From Muribaculaceae bacterium (GTDB taxonomy: Bacteria > Bacteroidota > Bacteroidia > Bacteroidales > Muribaculaceae): a stretch of 60,170 nucleotides of DNA. The position numbers and the translations under genes are program-made. The notes below the pieces were generated by a model, which did not search any database, was not told the origin of the DNA, and saw only the letters and a list, made by a program, of their open reading frames with translations. Location: NCBI GenBank assembly GCA_017935045.1, contig JAGBIJ010000049.1:1-60170 (forward strand). Direction: 5' to 3'. Positions 1 to 8,716 of this stretch are shown here, one piece after another (within the stretch, counting starts at the first letter, position 1; each line of letters starts with the position of its first letter).

Positions 1-122
1 TACGCCCTTTTTCCGAACTGACAAAATATTTCTGTGAAAAAATTACAGAAAAATTACAGCCATACCGCCAATACTCTGTAAACCATACAAATACAGAAGT
101 GTTAAAATATGTAAAAACATGC

Positions 123-153
123 GCCGCCATCGAACTTTTTCATTCATGGCGGC
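123..153 (-). terminator. Hairpin after the cca gene
   Basis: An 8-bp inverted repeat (GCCGCCAT at 123-130, ATGGCGGC at 146-153) with a 15-nt loop lies about 70 nt beyond the stop of the CCA-transferase gene. On the minus strand it is followed by a short T-rich stretch. It probably ends the long minus-strand operon. The T-run is weak, so it could instead be only a 3'-end stabilising hairpin. Confidence 0.5.
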
Positions 154-224
154 CAACAATCCGGGATAGGTGGATTAATCAGACGAGGCAAAATCTTCTG
201 ACACCACCAGATTTCTTGTATACC

Positions 225-1655
225 TCATACATGCTTGACAGGAACCAAACCATAGTCCACAGCAAACTCAATGAGGAGGGCTCTGGCTGCATCATGGTCG
301 TTGGGTATGCGACCATCAAGTATAGCTTCCTTGATACGGTCTTTAAGCTGGCCAATAACATTACATGGCTCTATGCCGAAAATGGCCATAATTTCTCGAC
401 CGTCGACCGGAGGCTGAAAATTGCGAATACGATCTTTCTCTTCCACCTCCACCATACGCCGACGCACCATCCCGAAATTCTGAAGGATTTTGCGCACTTT
501 GACAGGATTCTTGGATGTAATGTCCGCTTCGGCCAATATCATAAGGTCCTCGGAGTCGGCACCGGCCTCAAAAAGCATGCGCCGGATAGCGGAATCAGTC
601 ACACCCTCCTCCCCTACCGATTGCGGACGCATGTGCAACCCTACGAGTTTGGCTACATATTTCATGTGTTCGTTAAGGGGCATTTTCATCCGTGAAAAAA
701 TCTTAGGTATCATCTTTTCGCCGATGAAATTATGATTATGAAAAGTCCACCCGAGCTTTTCATCATAATGCTTAGTGACAGGCTTGGCTATATCGTGCAA
801 AAGCGCAGCCCAACGTAGCCAAATATTGTCAGATACACGCGCTACGTTGTCAAGCACCTGGAGCGTATGCTGAAAATTGTCCTTATGGCCGCGGCCATCG
901 ACCGTTTCCACACCGCTGAGAGCCTCAAGCTCAGGCAGGATATAATGCAACAATCCTGTCTGATGAAGCAGATGCCAGCCGATAGACGGGCGCCTCGAAG
1001 CCATAATCTTCATCAGCTCTGTATTGATACGCTCTTTGGTAATGATGCGTATACGCGCAGCATTGCGTGAAATAGCCTCAAAAGTTTTTTCCTCTATATA
1101 AAAATCAAGCTGGGTTGCAAAACGGACCGCTCGCATCATACGCAAAGGATCATCGCTGAATGTGGTGTCCGGATCCAGAGGCGTGCGGATAAGTGAATGA
1201 TGCAAGTCTACAATACCGTTGAACGGGTCGAGCAATTCGCCAAATGTACCTGCATTCACACTGATTGCCATGGCGTTGATGGTAAAATCACGCCTGGCAA
1301 GATCCTCGTCGAGCGTACCTGCCGACACTTCCGGATTACGTGACTCAGGCGTATACGATTCCTTACGCGCACCTACGAACTCAAGCTCTATGCCTCTTGT
1401 TTTGATTTGAGCTGTGCCGTAAGTGCGAAAAATATTGACGCGCGTGTTGCGCCCCATCGAGGAAGCTACTGCCCGAGCCAGCGCAATACCATCGCCGACA
1501 GCTACAAAATCAATATCTTTCGACGGTCTTTCAAGAAATAAATCACGCACATAGCCACCGACAATATATGCCGGCAGCTTGAGCGTATCTGCCGCATGTC
1601 CGACCTTACGCACATACGGCAAATCTATATCATCCTTAAGATTCATCTGAATCAC
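225..1655 (-). CDS. cca: CCA tRNA nucleotidyltransferase with HD domain
   Basis: A class II nucleotidyltransferase-fold protein of 476 aa, a typical length for the family. It should add or repair the 3' CCA end of tRNAs in the cytoplasm. The N-terminal head has GGYVRD at 33-38 and the metal-binding pair D47/D49 (DID), followed by RRDFTINAMA at 121-130. An HD-type phosphohydrolase domain (HTLQVLDN... and LLHDIAKP) lies in the second half. The first codon is GTG at 1655, overlapping the stop of the upstream peptidase gene (GTGA); an in-frame ATG three codons in is an alternative. Last gene of the minus-strand operon. The family also contains poly(A) polymerases; the HD domain and the Bacteroidota context favour CCA addition. 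Confidence 0.9.
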   Translation of the reverse strand: MIQMNLKDDIDLPYVRKVGHAADTLKLPAYIVGGYVRDLFLERPSKDIDFVAVGDGIALARAVASSMGRNTRVNIFRTYGTAQIKTRGIELEFVGARKESYTPESRNPEVSAGTLDEDLARRDFTINAMAISVNAGTFGELLDPFNGIVDLHHSLIRTPLDPDTTFSDDPLRMMRAVRFATQLDFYIEEKTFEAISRNAARIRIITKERINTELMKIMASRRPSIGWHLLHQTGLLHYILPELEALSGVETVDGRGHKDNFQHTLQVLDNVARVSDNIWLRWAALLHDIAKPVTKHYDEKLGWTFHNHNFIGEKMIPKIFSRMKMPLNEHMKYVAKLVGLHMRPQSVGEEGVTDSAIRRMLFEAGADSEDLMILAEADITSKNPVKVRKILQNFGMVRRRMVEVEEKDRIRNFQPPVDGREIMAIFGIEPCNVIGQLKDRIKEAILDGRIPNDHDAARALLIEFAVDYGLVPVKHV

Positions 1656-2827
1656 AATAAATTAGCGATTTCTTCCGGGAACGGTGTAAGACATTCAAGT
1701 CCGTTGTCAGTGACATGATACGTGTTTTCAACTCCAACGGCACCTACACCGGGAATGACGAATTTCGGCTCCAATGCGATAACCATGCCGGCAGCCAGCA
1801 CATCCTTGCTACGAGCCGTGACCACAGGCCACTCATTAAGCTGTATGCCTACACCGTGACCTACAAACAGAGCTTTCTGTCTATGTCCCATAAAATAGTC
1901 CGTCAACCCGGCCTTCGCGGCGATTTCCATCGCTTTTTCATAGAGCGAAGACACCGGGACACCGGGGACCGCCATCTTCTCCAGCTCACGCAAAATATCC
2001 ATAGAAATACGGTGTGCCCGGAGTGCGCGCTCCGGTATGTCGCCTATGCTCCACACGCGGGTCATATCAGACTGGTATCCATTAAAATTGCCACACATAT
2101 CGACCATTACGGTAGTGCCAGGCTTCATGGTACGGCCGTCTGCGCCGACGGGCAACGACATATCAACACCGCCACCTCCCACTGCAAAATCGTATGGCGT
2201 AGGGCAATCAGCATTGTCTCCATTAAGCACACTGCCCATGTTTATCTCCATAAGACGACCCGATGTACGATAGTATCCCAAACATCCCTCGAGCCTCAAC
2301 TGCCGTTCGATTTCGATCTGAAACTCAACATCAGTCATCTCCTCTTTATAAACATGAGGTATCTTTTTATAAGCCGCCGCCTGACGCATACCGTCGGCAT
2401 GAATCAGCCTAACCTCCTCGGCAGTCTTGATCATGCGGGCAGACCTGAGTACCGGAGAGGCATTACGTACCGAGCAATCGCCCATTGCCTTATGCAGACG
2501 CACCACATCGCTATAAGACAAATCATCCATTTCCAGACCCAGCACGGCAGGCTGACTATATCCGCGTTCGGCGAGCAAAGCAGGAATCTGCTCTGGCTTG
2601 CGCAGCGATACCACATCATCGCCAAGCAGATCTATAGGCCTGATTACAAAACATAAGGGTCGGCCTTCGGCCGGAATATAGATGTAACCGCGAAATACCG
2701 CGAAACAAATATAATAGAGATTGGCATTGTCGGCTATCAACACGGCATCAATTCCTTCTTCGCGCATGCGGGCGCGAACCTTTTCTATATGGAGATGCGA
2801 TTCTTCAGTGAGATTTAAGATTGCCAT
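1652..2827 (-). CDS. M24 family aminopeptidase (Xaa-Pro type)
   Basis: A cytoplasmic metalloaminopeptidase of 391 aa with a creatinase-like N-terminal domain and a C-terminal pita-bread domain. The dinuclear metal ligands are visible in order: Asp in MVDMCGNF, Asp in SDMTRVW, His in GHGVG, Glu in ALEPKF and Glu in GVENTY. Members cleave the first residue of peptides with proline in second position; the exact substrate cannot be read from sequence. It starts 9 nt after the gldH stop and overlaps the cca start, so it is co-transcribed with both. A pairing of M24 peptidase with cca is otherwise functionally unexplained. No signal peptide is seen. Confidence 0.88.
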   Translation of the reverse strand: MAILNLTEESHLHIEKVRARMREEGIDAVLIADNANLYYICFAVFRGYIYIPAEGRPLCFVIRPIDLLGDDVVSLRKPEQIPALLAERGYSQPAVLGLEMDDLSYSDVVRLHKAMGDCSVRNASPVLRSARMIKTAEEVRLIHADGMRQAAAYKKIPHVYKEEMTDVEFQIEIERQLRLEGCLGYYRTSGRLMEINMGSVLNGDNADCPTPYDFAVGGGGVDMSLPVGADGRTMKPGTTVMVDMCGNFNGYQSDMTRVWSIGDIPERALRAHRISMDILRELEKMAVPGVPVSSLYEKAMEIAAKAGLTDYFMGHRQKALFVGHGVGIQLNEWPVVTARSKDVLAAGMVIALEPKFVIPGVGAVGVENTYHVTDNGLECLTPFPEEIANLL

Positions 2828-2836
2828 GACTATTTT

Positions 2837-3358
2837 TCATTTTGATTTTTCAATTATAAGACCTATGCCCAGCAGTCCCTCGATGACCGGAACAGACATG
2901 TCTGGTCTGAGTCTCAGGTCATACAATTCCGGAACCTCCACACCACGCGCCACCGTATCGGTATACATATATATGCCTTTGGCACTGCGTCCCCGCCAAG
3001 AGCCGGAAGGGTCTGCAAGAGTCAGGTGTATTGTATCCGGCAATTCAGCGACACGCCGCTCATCCTGCTGTGTGAGCAACCATAAGTCGGAAAACGGATA
3101 ACGTTCCGTATGACGTACTGCCAGAATCAGATCATACCGTGCAGTCTTGTCCACAAACAGTGTGGAATCCAACTGAGCGGTCGGGAAGTCGCAATATTCA
3201 TCAGTCGCCCACCCCTGCGCAGGTATATCGACAAACGAGGAGTACACAACATCAGACCGCGAGCAAGAAATCAAAACGGCGCAAAACACCGTCATGACTC
3301 CAGCGAGCCATGTACGGGGATGCTTTGCTCCGCTAAATTTCAAGCCCTCACTTCTCAT
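2837..3358 (-). CDS. gldH: GldH-like lipoprotein
   Basis: A lipoprotein of 173 aa resembling the gliding-motility protein GldH. The start at 3358 is chosen because the long upstream extension in this frame lies wholly inside the ricT gene. From this start there is a short basic segment, a hydrophobic stretch and a lipobox ending at Cys32 (VLISC), so the protein should be lipidated and face the periplasm. The mature part (YSSFVDIPAQGW..., YDLILAVRHTERYPFSDLWL, SAKGIYMYTD) has the character of GldH proteins. In gliding Flavobacteriia GldH is needed for motility, but it also occurs in non-motile gut Bacteroidales where its role is unknown. Its start overlaps the ricT stop by 11 nt. Confidence 0.8.
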   Translation of the reverse strand: MRSEGLKFSGAKHPRTWLAGVMTVFCAVLISCSRSDVVYSSFVDIPAQGWATDEYCDFPTAQLDSTLFVDKTARYDLILAVRHTERYPFSDLWLLTQQDERRVAELPDTIHLTLADPSGSWRGRSAKGIYMYTDTVARGVEVPELYDLRLRPDMSVPVIEGLLGIGLIIEKSK

Positions 3359-4697
3359 TCTTCTGATTCTGCGTATTTTTGTTCTGCTGCTGTTTCTGAG
3401 CCGCGTCCTTAGGTTTGCGAGGCTGACGCTGCCGTCCTTCGCGCTTCGGAGCTCCCTCCTGCCGAGGCTGCTGACGCTCGGCGCGTTGCCGTCCTTCCGC
3501 TTTAGCCTGCCGGTCATGCTGGGGTGTCCCTTGCTGTGACGGCTTCTTCTTGCGCCGCTTGCGCGATTTGTCGAAGCGATTGATATTCTCCTGACCCACC
3601 AGGTCCACAAATTCTTTGCGTGATTCAGATGCAGCTCCGGCATTGGACAGCGCATCTACTTTCTCGCCGTTCTTGTTGAGAGCTATAATCTCAGCCACTC
3701 TGCGCGCCGGGATTGTCACGCAATTTACCGGGACATGTTTGTCTGTAGAATAGGTCATTTCTCCGCTCAGGATGTCAGACTTGAAGTGGTAATAAGTTGC
3801 GTCCTTGGTCTCCAGAGGCACATCGCGCGGAGGCAGCGACTTGGATGCCTCCATATATGTATCCACTTCAAAATTCAGGCAGCACTTCAGCTTGGCACAC
3901 TGACCGGCCAGCTTCTGCGGATTCATCGACAGATCCTGAAAGCGGGCCGCACTCGTTGCGACCGAGACAAATCCGGTCATCCACGATGAGCAACACAGCG
4001 GCCTGCCACACGGGCCTATGCCGCCGATACGGCCAGCCTCCTGCCGCGCACCTATCTGCTTCATCTCTATCCGGACATGGAAAGTGTCGGCCAGAACCCT
4101 GATCAACTTGCGGAAATCCACGCGTTCATCGGCGATATAATAGAAGATTGCCTTGGCGCCATCCCCCTGATATTCGACATCGCCTATTTTCATATTCAGA
4201 TTCAATTCCTCCGCTATCTTACGCGAGCGAATCATAGTCTCCTGCTCGCGTGCCTTGGCCTGTGCGAATTTTTCCAGGTCAGAAGGGCGCGCAATACGAA
4301 AAATGCGCTTGAACTCATGGTCGGGCTTAAGGTTAGCCTTGCGTATCTGCAACCCTACCAACTTGCCCACCATAGTCACTTCGCCCACATCATGGCCCGG
4401 ACTCGCCTCTACTGCCACCATGTCGCCCAAATGCAGATCCAGATGCGAGGAATTGCGATAATACCCCTTACGGGTATTTTTGAACTGCACTTCCACCATC
4501 TCATAATCAGAGGCGTCGGATATGCCGTCAAGCCAGTTAGTGGCATAGAGCTTGCCTCGGGGCGGCTCATGGCATGCGCGGGCACAGGAGGCGCAGCCGC
4601 CTTCCTCACACGTCCCTTCCGCCCCCTTCGGGCACTCCAGACAACGCGAGGCTATCTCGTCAGGCAGATTCCGGCTGTCGGTATTATTGTCAACCAT
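3348..4697 (-). CDS. ricT: PSP1-domain RicT/YaaT family protein
   Basis: A cytoplasmic protein of 449 aa. The central PSP1-type domain carries the cysteine motifs CGRPLCC (C230, C235, C236) and QCAKLKCCLNFE (C267, C272, C273). In Bacillus subtilis RicT acts with RicA and RicF in an iron-sulfur complex that influences RNase Y; here the gene lies 11 nt downstream of rny, which supports a similar link. Two features go beyond the core: an N-terminal cluster of six cysteines (C19, C22, C30, C35, C38, C42) that could bind a metal or Fe-S centre, and a low-complexity tail of about 70 residues rich in Lys, Arg and Gln that looks suited to nucleic-acid binding. No RicA or RicF homologue is in the window. 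Confidence 0.88.
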   Translation of the reverse strand: MVDNNTDSRNLPDEIASRCLECPKGAEGTCEEGGCASCARACHEPPRGKLYATNWLDGISDASDYEMVEVQFKNTRKGYYRNSSHLDLHLGDMVAVEASPGHDVGEVTMVGKLVGLQIRKANLKPDHEFKRIFRIARPSDLEKFAQAKAREQETMIRSRKIAEELNLNMKIGDVEYQGDGAKAIFYYIADERVDFRKLIRVLADTFHVRIEMKQIGARQEAGRIGGIGPCGRPLCCSSWMTGFVSVATSAARFQDLSMNPQKLAGQCAKLKCCLNFEVDTYMEASKSLPPRDVPLETKDATYYHFKSDILSGEMTYSTDKHVPVNCVTIPARRVAEIIALNKNGEKVDALSNAGAASESRKEFVDLVGQENINRFDKSRKRRKKKPSQQGTPQHDRQAKAEGRQRAERQQPRQEGAPKREGRQRQPRKPKDAAQKQQQNKNTQNQKNEK

Positions 4698-4708
4698 ACA
4701 GTCCTCCC

Positions 4709-6256
4709 TTACTTAGCGAAACTTACGGCGCGCGTCTCGCGGATTACAGTAATCTTGACCTGACCGGGATAAGTCATTTCATCCTGTATCTTACGGGCAA
4801 TCTCTGCCGACAGCTTCTCGGTCTCTACATCGCTGATCTTCTCAGCGCCGACGATGACTCGCAATTCACGGCCGGCCTGGATAGCATAAGTCTTGATCAC
4901 ACCCGGATAAGACAGAGCCAACTGCTCCAAGTCATTCAGGCGCTTGATATACGCCTCTACAATCTCACGACGCGCTCCGGGGCGGGCTCCGGAAATGGCA
5001 TCGCAGACCTGGACTATGGGAGCCAGCAGCGATGTCTGCTCCACTTCATCGTGATGGGCGCCTATGGCATTGCATATCTCAGGTTTCTCTTTGAACTTCT
5101 CAGCCAGTTTCATACCAAGAAGTGCGTGCGGCAGCTCGGGCTCGTCGTCGGGCACCTTGCCTATATCATGCAACAGACCTGCGCGACGCGCCTTTTTGGG
5201 ATTGAGGCCAAGCTCACTGGCCATCACGGCACACAGATTGGCCGTCTCACGTGAGTGCTGCAGCAGGTTCTGGCCGTAGCTGGAACGATATTTCATACGT
5301 CCCACCATACGTATTAGCTCCGGATGCAGTCCATGTATACCAAGGTCGATGGCTGTACGCTTGCCAGTCTCGATAATTTCTTCTTCCACCTGCTTACGAA
5401 CCTTGGCAACGACCTCCTCGATACGGGCCGGATGTATACGGCCGTCAGCTACGAGCTGATGCAGAGCCAGACGGGCTATCTCGCGGCGCACCGGATCGAA
5501 GCCGGAAAGCACGATTGCCTCAGGAGTATCATCGACTATGATCTCAATGCCGGTGGCCGCCTCCAAAGCACGTATATTGCGGCCCTCACGGCCGATGATA
5601 CGGCCCTTGACCTCATCGGAATCGATATGGAATACCGTCACGCTGTTCTCCACAGCTGTCTCCGTAGCCACTCGCTGTATGCTTTGCACCACTATGCGCT
5701 TAGCCTCCTTAGAGGCAGTCATGCGGGCATCATCCATAATATCGTTGATATACGAAGCCGCGGCCGTCTTGGCCTCGTCTTTCAGGCTCTCTATCAGGCG
5801 CTCCCGGGCTTCCTCGACCGACAGGCCGGAGATATGCTCCAGATTTTCCATAGCCTGCCGGTGCATATTCTCAACGTCCGCTTCGCGCACCACCAGCGCC
5901 TCTTTCTGCTTCTCTACCGCAGACCGCTGATTGTCAAGCTCGTTTTTGCGTTTGGCAAGTTCGCTCTGCTGCTGGTTGAGCTGTATCTCTTTCTGTTTGG
6001 CCCGTGCCTCCGAAGCCTGTATTTTCTGCAGCTTCTGGTTGGCCTGACGCTCTGCCTCGTTTTTGATTTTCAGCTCCTGCTCCTTTGCCTCAAGCAGCTT
6101 TTTTTCCTTGATTACCTCACCCTCGCGCCGGGCCTCGTCCACTATTATGTTGGCCTGCGAGCGGGCATTCTTCTTACTGCGTGAGGAGGCATACATATAG
6201 CCGGCTATCAAGCCTACTATAGCAACCGCCACACATGATATTATTGTTATTTCCAT
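4709..6256 (-). CDS. rny: Ribonuclease Y
   Basis: A membrane-anchored endoribonuclease of 515 aa that initiates mRNA decay. The architecture is complete: one N-terminal membrane helix (about residues 4-22), a long charged coiled coil (about 30-190), a KH RNA-binding domain with the loop [12 protein letters not shown], and an HD domain with [15 protein letters not shown] and [12 protein letters not shown] providing metal-binding His/Asp. Length is normal for the family. It sits between zapA and ricT on the minus strand, with a 105-nt gap after zapA that may hold an internal control site, though I see no promoter consensus there. Confidence 0.95.
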   Translation of the reverse strand: MEITIISCVAVAIVGLIAGYMYASSRSKKNARSQANIIVDEARREGEVIKEKKLLEAKEQELKIKNEAERQANQKLQKIQASEARAKQKEIQLNQQQSELAKRKNELDNQRSAVEKQKEALVVREADVENMHRQAMENLEHISGLSVEEARERLIESLKDEAKTAAASYINDIMDDARMTASKEAKRIVVQSIQRVATETAVENSVTVFHIDSDEVKGRIIGREGRNIRALEAATGIEIIVDDTPEAIVLSGFDPVRREIARLALHQLVADGRIHPARIEEVVAKVRKQVEEEIIETGKRTAIDLGIHGLHPELIRMVGRMKYRSSYGQNLLQHSRETANLCAVMASELGLNPKKARRAGLLHDIGKVPDDEPELPHALLGMKLAEKFKEKPEICNAIGAHHDEVEQTSLLAPIVQVCDAISGARPGARREIVEAYIKRLNDLEQLALSYPGVIKTYAIQAGRELRVIVGAEKISDVETEKLSAEIARKIQDEMTYPGQVKITVIRETRAVSFAK

Positions 6257-6361
6257 GACTATAGAATGATTGATAATTCACATTCAACACATGGAAACGA
6301 CATGAGTCAGAAATCCGGGATATTGAAATAAAAAGACAAACGGGGAGTGTCTGCGATTATA

Positions 6362-6655
6362 TCAGCGAGTATCGATTAAGACGCGGTCAAGCGTTTTCTC
6401 AAAATCGAGCAACTCGCGGGCCGTCTGCTCCGAACGTCGGGTCAGGGCGAGATAATAGGAGGCATACTGATAAGTCATCATGGCCAGCAACTCCTCATCC
6501 GACTTGGTCGGGAACATGTTCCGCCAGTTGGCATACAGCTCGGCGATGCGGCTTTCCGTCTCACGCACATGGTCTTGCTCAGCGAAGTCTACCGTAAGAG
6601 GGATAGACATCCCGACAATTTTGATGCGCATCTTTATTTTATCAGTGTCCTTCAT
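6362..6655 (-). CDS. zapA: Cell division protein ZapA
   Basis: A small protein of 97 aa matching the ZapA family. It has an N-terminal beta segment (KMRIKIVGMSIPLTVDFAEQ), a short helix with the conserved VRETESRIAELYANWR, and a C-terminal helix around MMTYQYASYYLALTRR that in the family forms the coiled-coil dimer. ZapA binds and bundles FtsZ at the division ring. It lies 30 nt downstream of a small coiled-coil gene, the same arrangement as zapB-like/zapA pairs in other bacteria, and directly upstream of rny. Confidence 0.88.
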   Translation of the reverse strand: MKDTDKIKMRIKIVGMSIPLTVDFAEQDHVRETESRIAELYANWRNMFPTKSDEELLAMMTYQYASYYLALTRRSEQTARELLDFEKTLDRVLIDTR

Positions 6656-6685
6656 CGCTATATATAGGTTGGAAGCGTCCGGAGG

Positions 6686-6982
6686 TCAGTCCTCGCGCAA
6701 CTGCGATATACACTTGTCAATCTTTTTAATCAATCCGGCAATGACATCCTGGCTTTCCCTGGTATCGTCAGCGGAAGGGGCTATTTTGTGAGAAATACGC
6801 AAATACTCATTTTCAGTTTGCGATTTTTGCAAGGCCGCGCTTACAGACTCCAGTCTGTCCGTCAACTCCCTGCATTGCTCAAGCGCCTCATCCCGTTGAT
6901 TTTTCACAGCCTCGTAGCGCTGGGTCAGAACTTCGACCTTGGCTTTGAGGCGCGAGAGAATTTCAGAAATATTGGCTGCCAT
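6686..6982 (-). CDS. Small coiled-coil protein, ZapB-like
   Basis: A 98-aa protein that is almost entirely predicted coiled coil from residue 5 to about 65 (ISEILSRLKAKVEVLTQRYE, then RDEALEQCRELTDRLES), followed by a polar tail. No enzyme motif and no signal peptide are present. Size, coiled-coil content and position as the gene just before zapA suggest a division-ring accessory protein comparable to ZapB, but sequence alone does not prove it. It is the first gene of the operon, reading from a consensus promoter about 20 nt upstream. Confidence 0.75.
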   Translation of the reverse strand: MAANISEILSRLKAKVEVLTQRYEAVKNQRDEALEQCRELTDRLESVSAALQKSQTENEYLRISHKIAPSADDTRESQDVIAGLIKKIDKCISQLRED

Positions 6983-7000
6983 GTCATTTCCAAATTTTTA

Positions 7001-7031
7001 CAAAATTAAGAAAAAAATCCGAGAGCGCAAA
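7001..7031 (-). promoter_or_regulatory. Promoter of the zapB-like/zapA/rny operon
   Basis: On the minus strand a -33 TTTG (7031-7028) and a -7 TAATTTTG (7008-7001) are separated by 19 nt, matching the Bacteroidota primary sigma consensus. Transcription should start near 6994, giving a 5' leader of only about 12 nt. Confidence 0.7.
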
Positions 7032-7274
7032 ATTTTCAGATTTCTTTGATAGAAAAGCTGGAACAAGTCAAATGAACTAATTGCGCTTGTTATAAGCATG
7101 ATAGCCGTTATCAATGTTGTGATAATTTTCCTGCTTTTGACCCTATTTTCTCAAAAAGCACTCCTTTTGTACCCCGGATTCTATATCCTGGGAGTGAGTG
7201 AACTGGTAAGGTCTGTGTCTGTAACCGGCAATTTTCAGATTATTATACCCCGGATTATCTTTGCGCAAAGTTTA

Positions 7275-7595
7275 GAGGCTGTTTAATAACAAATATGAAT
7301 TATGGGGTCGAAATCGCAACTTGGATTTTGTCATGCAGGCGAAGTAGCATAGCGGGCTATGCGACTGAGACAAAGGGCAAAATACATTTGCGATTTCGAG
7401 ACCGCGCAATAATAACTGAATTGAATAATGTTACACACAATGATAAACAATAAGGATAATTTGCATTGTCCGCCGGATTTTCGTCAGAATCCGGCCGCGC
7501 CTCAGTCGCATAGCCCGCTATGCTCCTTCCACTTAACCGTATTCTGCCTGAAAATCCGCCGCCCCATAATTCACATTTGTTTTTTAAACAACCTC
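7275..7595. repeat. MITE-like inverted-repeat element, 321 bp
   Basis: A non-coding element bounded by terminal inverted repeats of about 34 bp (7273-7306 and 7562-7598; roughly 31 positions match, one indel) that begin GAGG and end CCTC. It is flanked by a possible 3-bp target duplication TTA. Inside, a perfect 24-bp inverted repeat pairs 7346-7369 with 7501-7524, and each arm is itself a hairpin (GCATAGC-GG-GCTATGC). A further 11-bp inverted repeat pairs 7309-7319 with 7388-7398. No transposase is encoded. It resembles a miniature mobile element moved in trans; presence of further copies in the genome would settle this. Confidence 0.7.
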
Positions 7596-7642
7596 TTAGA
7601 TTTATGGCAAAATTAGAAAAATCGCAAGAAGCAGAATCCCAC

Positions 7643-7868
7643 GCTCCGACAGTCAGAGTTGAGCGATGGACGTGCCAGCCTCTACCTTGAGTATTATCTC
7701 GGCAGAACTGAAACGCCTCTCCTTGACGAGGACAGCAATCAGGTGTTGTACGCCGAAGGTGCGATGGCGGGTAAAACCGAAATACAAAATCAAACACCCA
7801 CACAAGAAAGAGAACCTCAATCTGTATATTTGGCTTCATCCCCGCAAAATGCTTTCAAAATTGTAATT
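7643..7868 (+). pseudogene. Remnant of tyrosine integrase N-terminus
   Basis: Two overlapping reading frames together resemble the N-terminal arm-binding part of Bacteroidales phage/ICE tyrosine integrases: RASLYLEYYLGRTETP followed by a YAEG-like segment in one frame, then KPKYKIKHPHKKENLNLYI in another frame. A frameshift near 7765 separates them, and the catalytic C-terminal domain is missing. The fragment sits just right of the inverted-repeat element at the left edge of the AT-rich island, as expected for a scar of a former mobile element. Identification rests on remembered family character and is moderate. Confidence 0.5.
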
Positions 7869-7924
7869 CGGTTAATACACATTGTTTCAGATAATTGCTT
7901 ATCGAAGCCTTGATTGCAAAGATG

Positions 7925-8095
7925 CTGTTAGTACGTATTGACGTATGAACACCTGAAAGTATGAACATCTGAAAGTATGGATGTAGATACGTATGAACAG
8001 ATGACTGAATGAACTTATGAGCAGATGGATGTCACGCCTTATGGATGAATGACAGGAAGGATTGCCGTTTGAATGTATCACCTATTTGTCATTCA
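7925..8095. repeat. Degenerate short repeats (ATGAACA/GATG type)
   Basis: About 170 bp of imperfect repeats of a motif close to GTATGAACANNTGAAA and ATGAACAGATG (for example around 7943, 7961, 7990, 8009). No credible protein is encoded on either strand. It looks like non-coding repetitive spacer at the edge of the island. Confidence 0.4.
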
Positions 8096-8148
8096 GATGA
8101 CCGACTGACTTGCCATCTGACCGATTGTTACACAGGTATCTTAGAATG

Positions 8149-8243
8149 AAAACGGTCGGATTATGCCTGATTAACGCACATCCGACCGAAATTTCGGTCG
8201 GATACGATAAAAACGGTCGGATTATGCCTGGTTTCGGTCGGAT
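8149..8243. repeat. Direct and palindromic repeats with core CGGTCGGAT
   Basis: A 21-bp sequence containing CGGTCGGATTATGCCTG occurs twice exactly (8149-8169 and 8210-8230). Between them lies a perfect 24-bp palindrome (8180-8203, half-site ATCCGACCGAAA), and a further TTTCGGTCGGAT follows at 8232-8243. The right part overlaps the end of the broken gene at 8222. It could be a protein-binding array, a recombination site or the residue of a deletion. Confidence 0.6.
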
Positions 8244-8680
8244 GGACTTGAAAGCAACCATCTAAGCCCGATACATTCAATTGTCCCTTCTTCATTCATT
8301 TCAACAAGATGCCTCCCCAAATATCGAAGCTGTTGCTCCTGTGACTTATTAGATGGCAACAAGTCCTTAAGGTAATCATATATGATCTCTCGGCGAGCGC
8401 CTTCTTTTCCTGCATTCTGCAATAATTGCAGAACCATCTGTTTTAATATGGCTTTATCTAAACCTTTTGCTTTCGTATATTGCGGGAGCTGTCTGGAAGC
8501 TTTAGCTACACCAAGGGATATGGTGTAGTTCGGGGCTTCTCCCTCAATCAGACCGCGCTGAATCATGTCCTGCGCGACTGTTTCGTCTATACGATGTCCC
8601 TTTGGATGGCGTCAAGCGAGATAGCCCTTAAATGTGCGAATGGTGCAACGCCGAAGCGACAAGTCAATATACCACAAGAC
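8222..8680 (-). pseudogene. Remnant of AlbA_2-type ATP-binding/HTH protein
   Basis: The open part (8222-8566, 114 codons) resembles the C-terminal winged-helix region of Bacteroidales proteins with an AlbA_2/Schlafen-like N-terminus: MIQRGLIEGEAPNYTISLGV, then YTKAKGLDKAILKQMVLQLL and an HTH-like segment. Upstream the similarity continues in a second frame (FAHLRAISLDAIQRDIV), so a frameshift lies near 8590 and the rest of the gene is missing. It has no proper start and is most likely dead. It lies between the repeat array and the HIRAN gene on the same strand. Confidence 0.5.
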
Positions 8681-8716
8681 ATTTCTGAGGTGTCTAAAGG
8701 GTCTTAACTCTTTATA

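Noticed and set aside
7098-7286. A 62-codon hydrophobic plus-strand frame
   Set aside because: AT-rich, no ribosome-site or promoter context, and its end runs into the terminal inverted repeat of the element at 7275.
8149-8243. Possible mini CRISPR array
   Set aside because: Only two full repeats, a palindrome between them, no regular spacers and no cas gene nearby.
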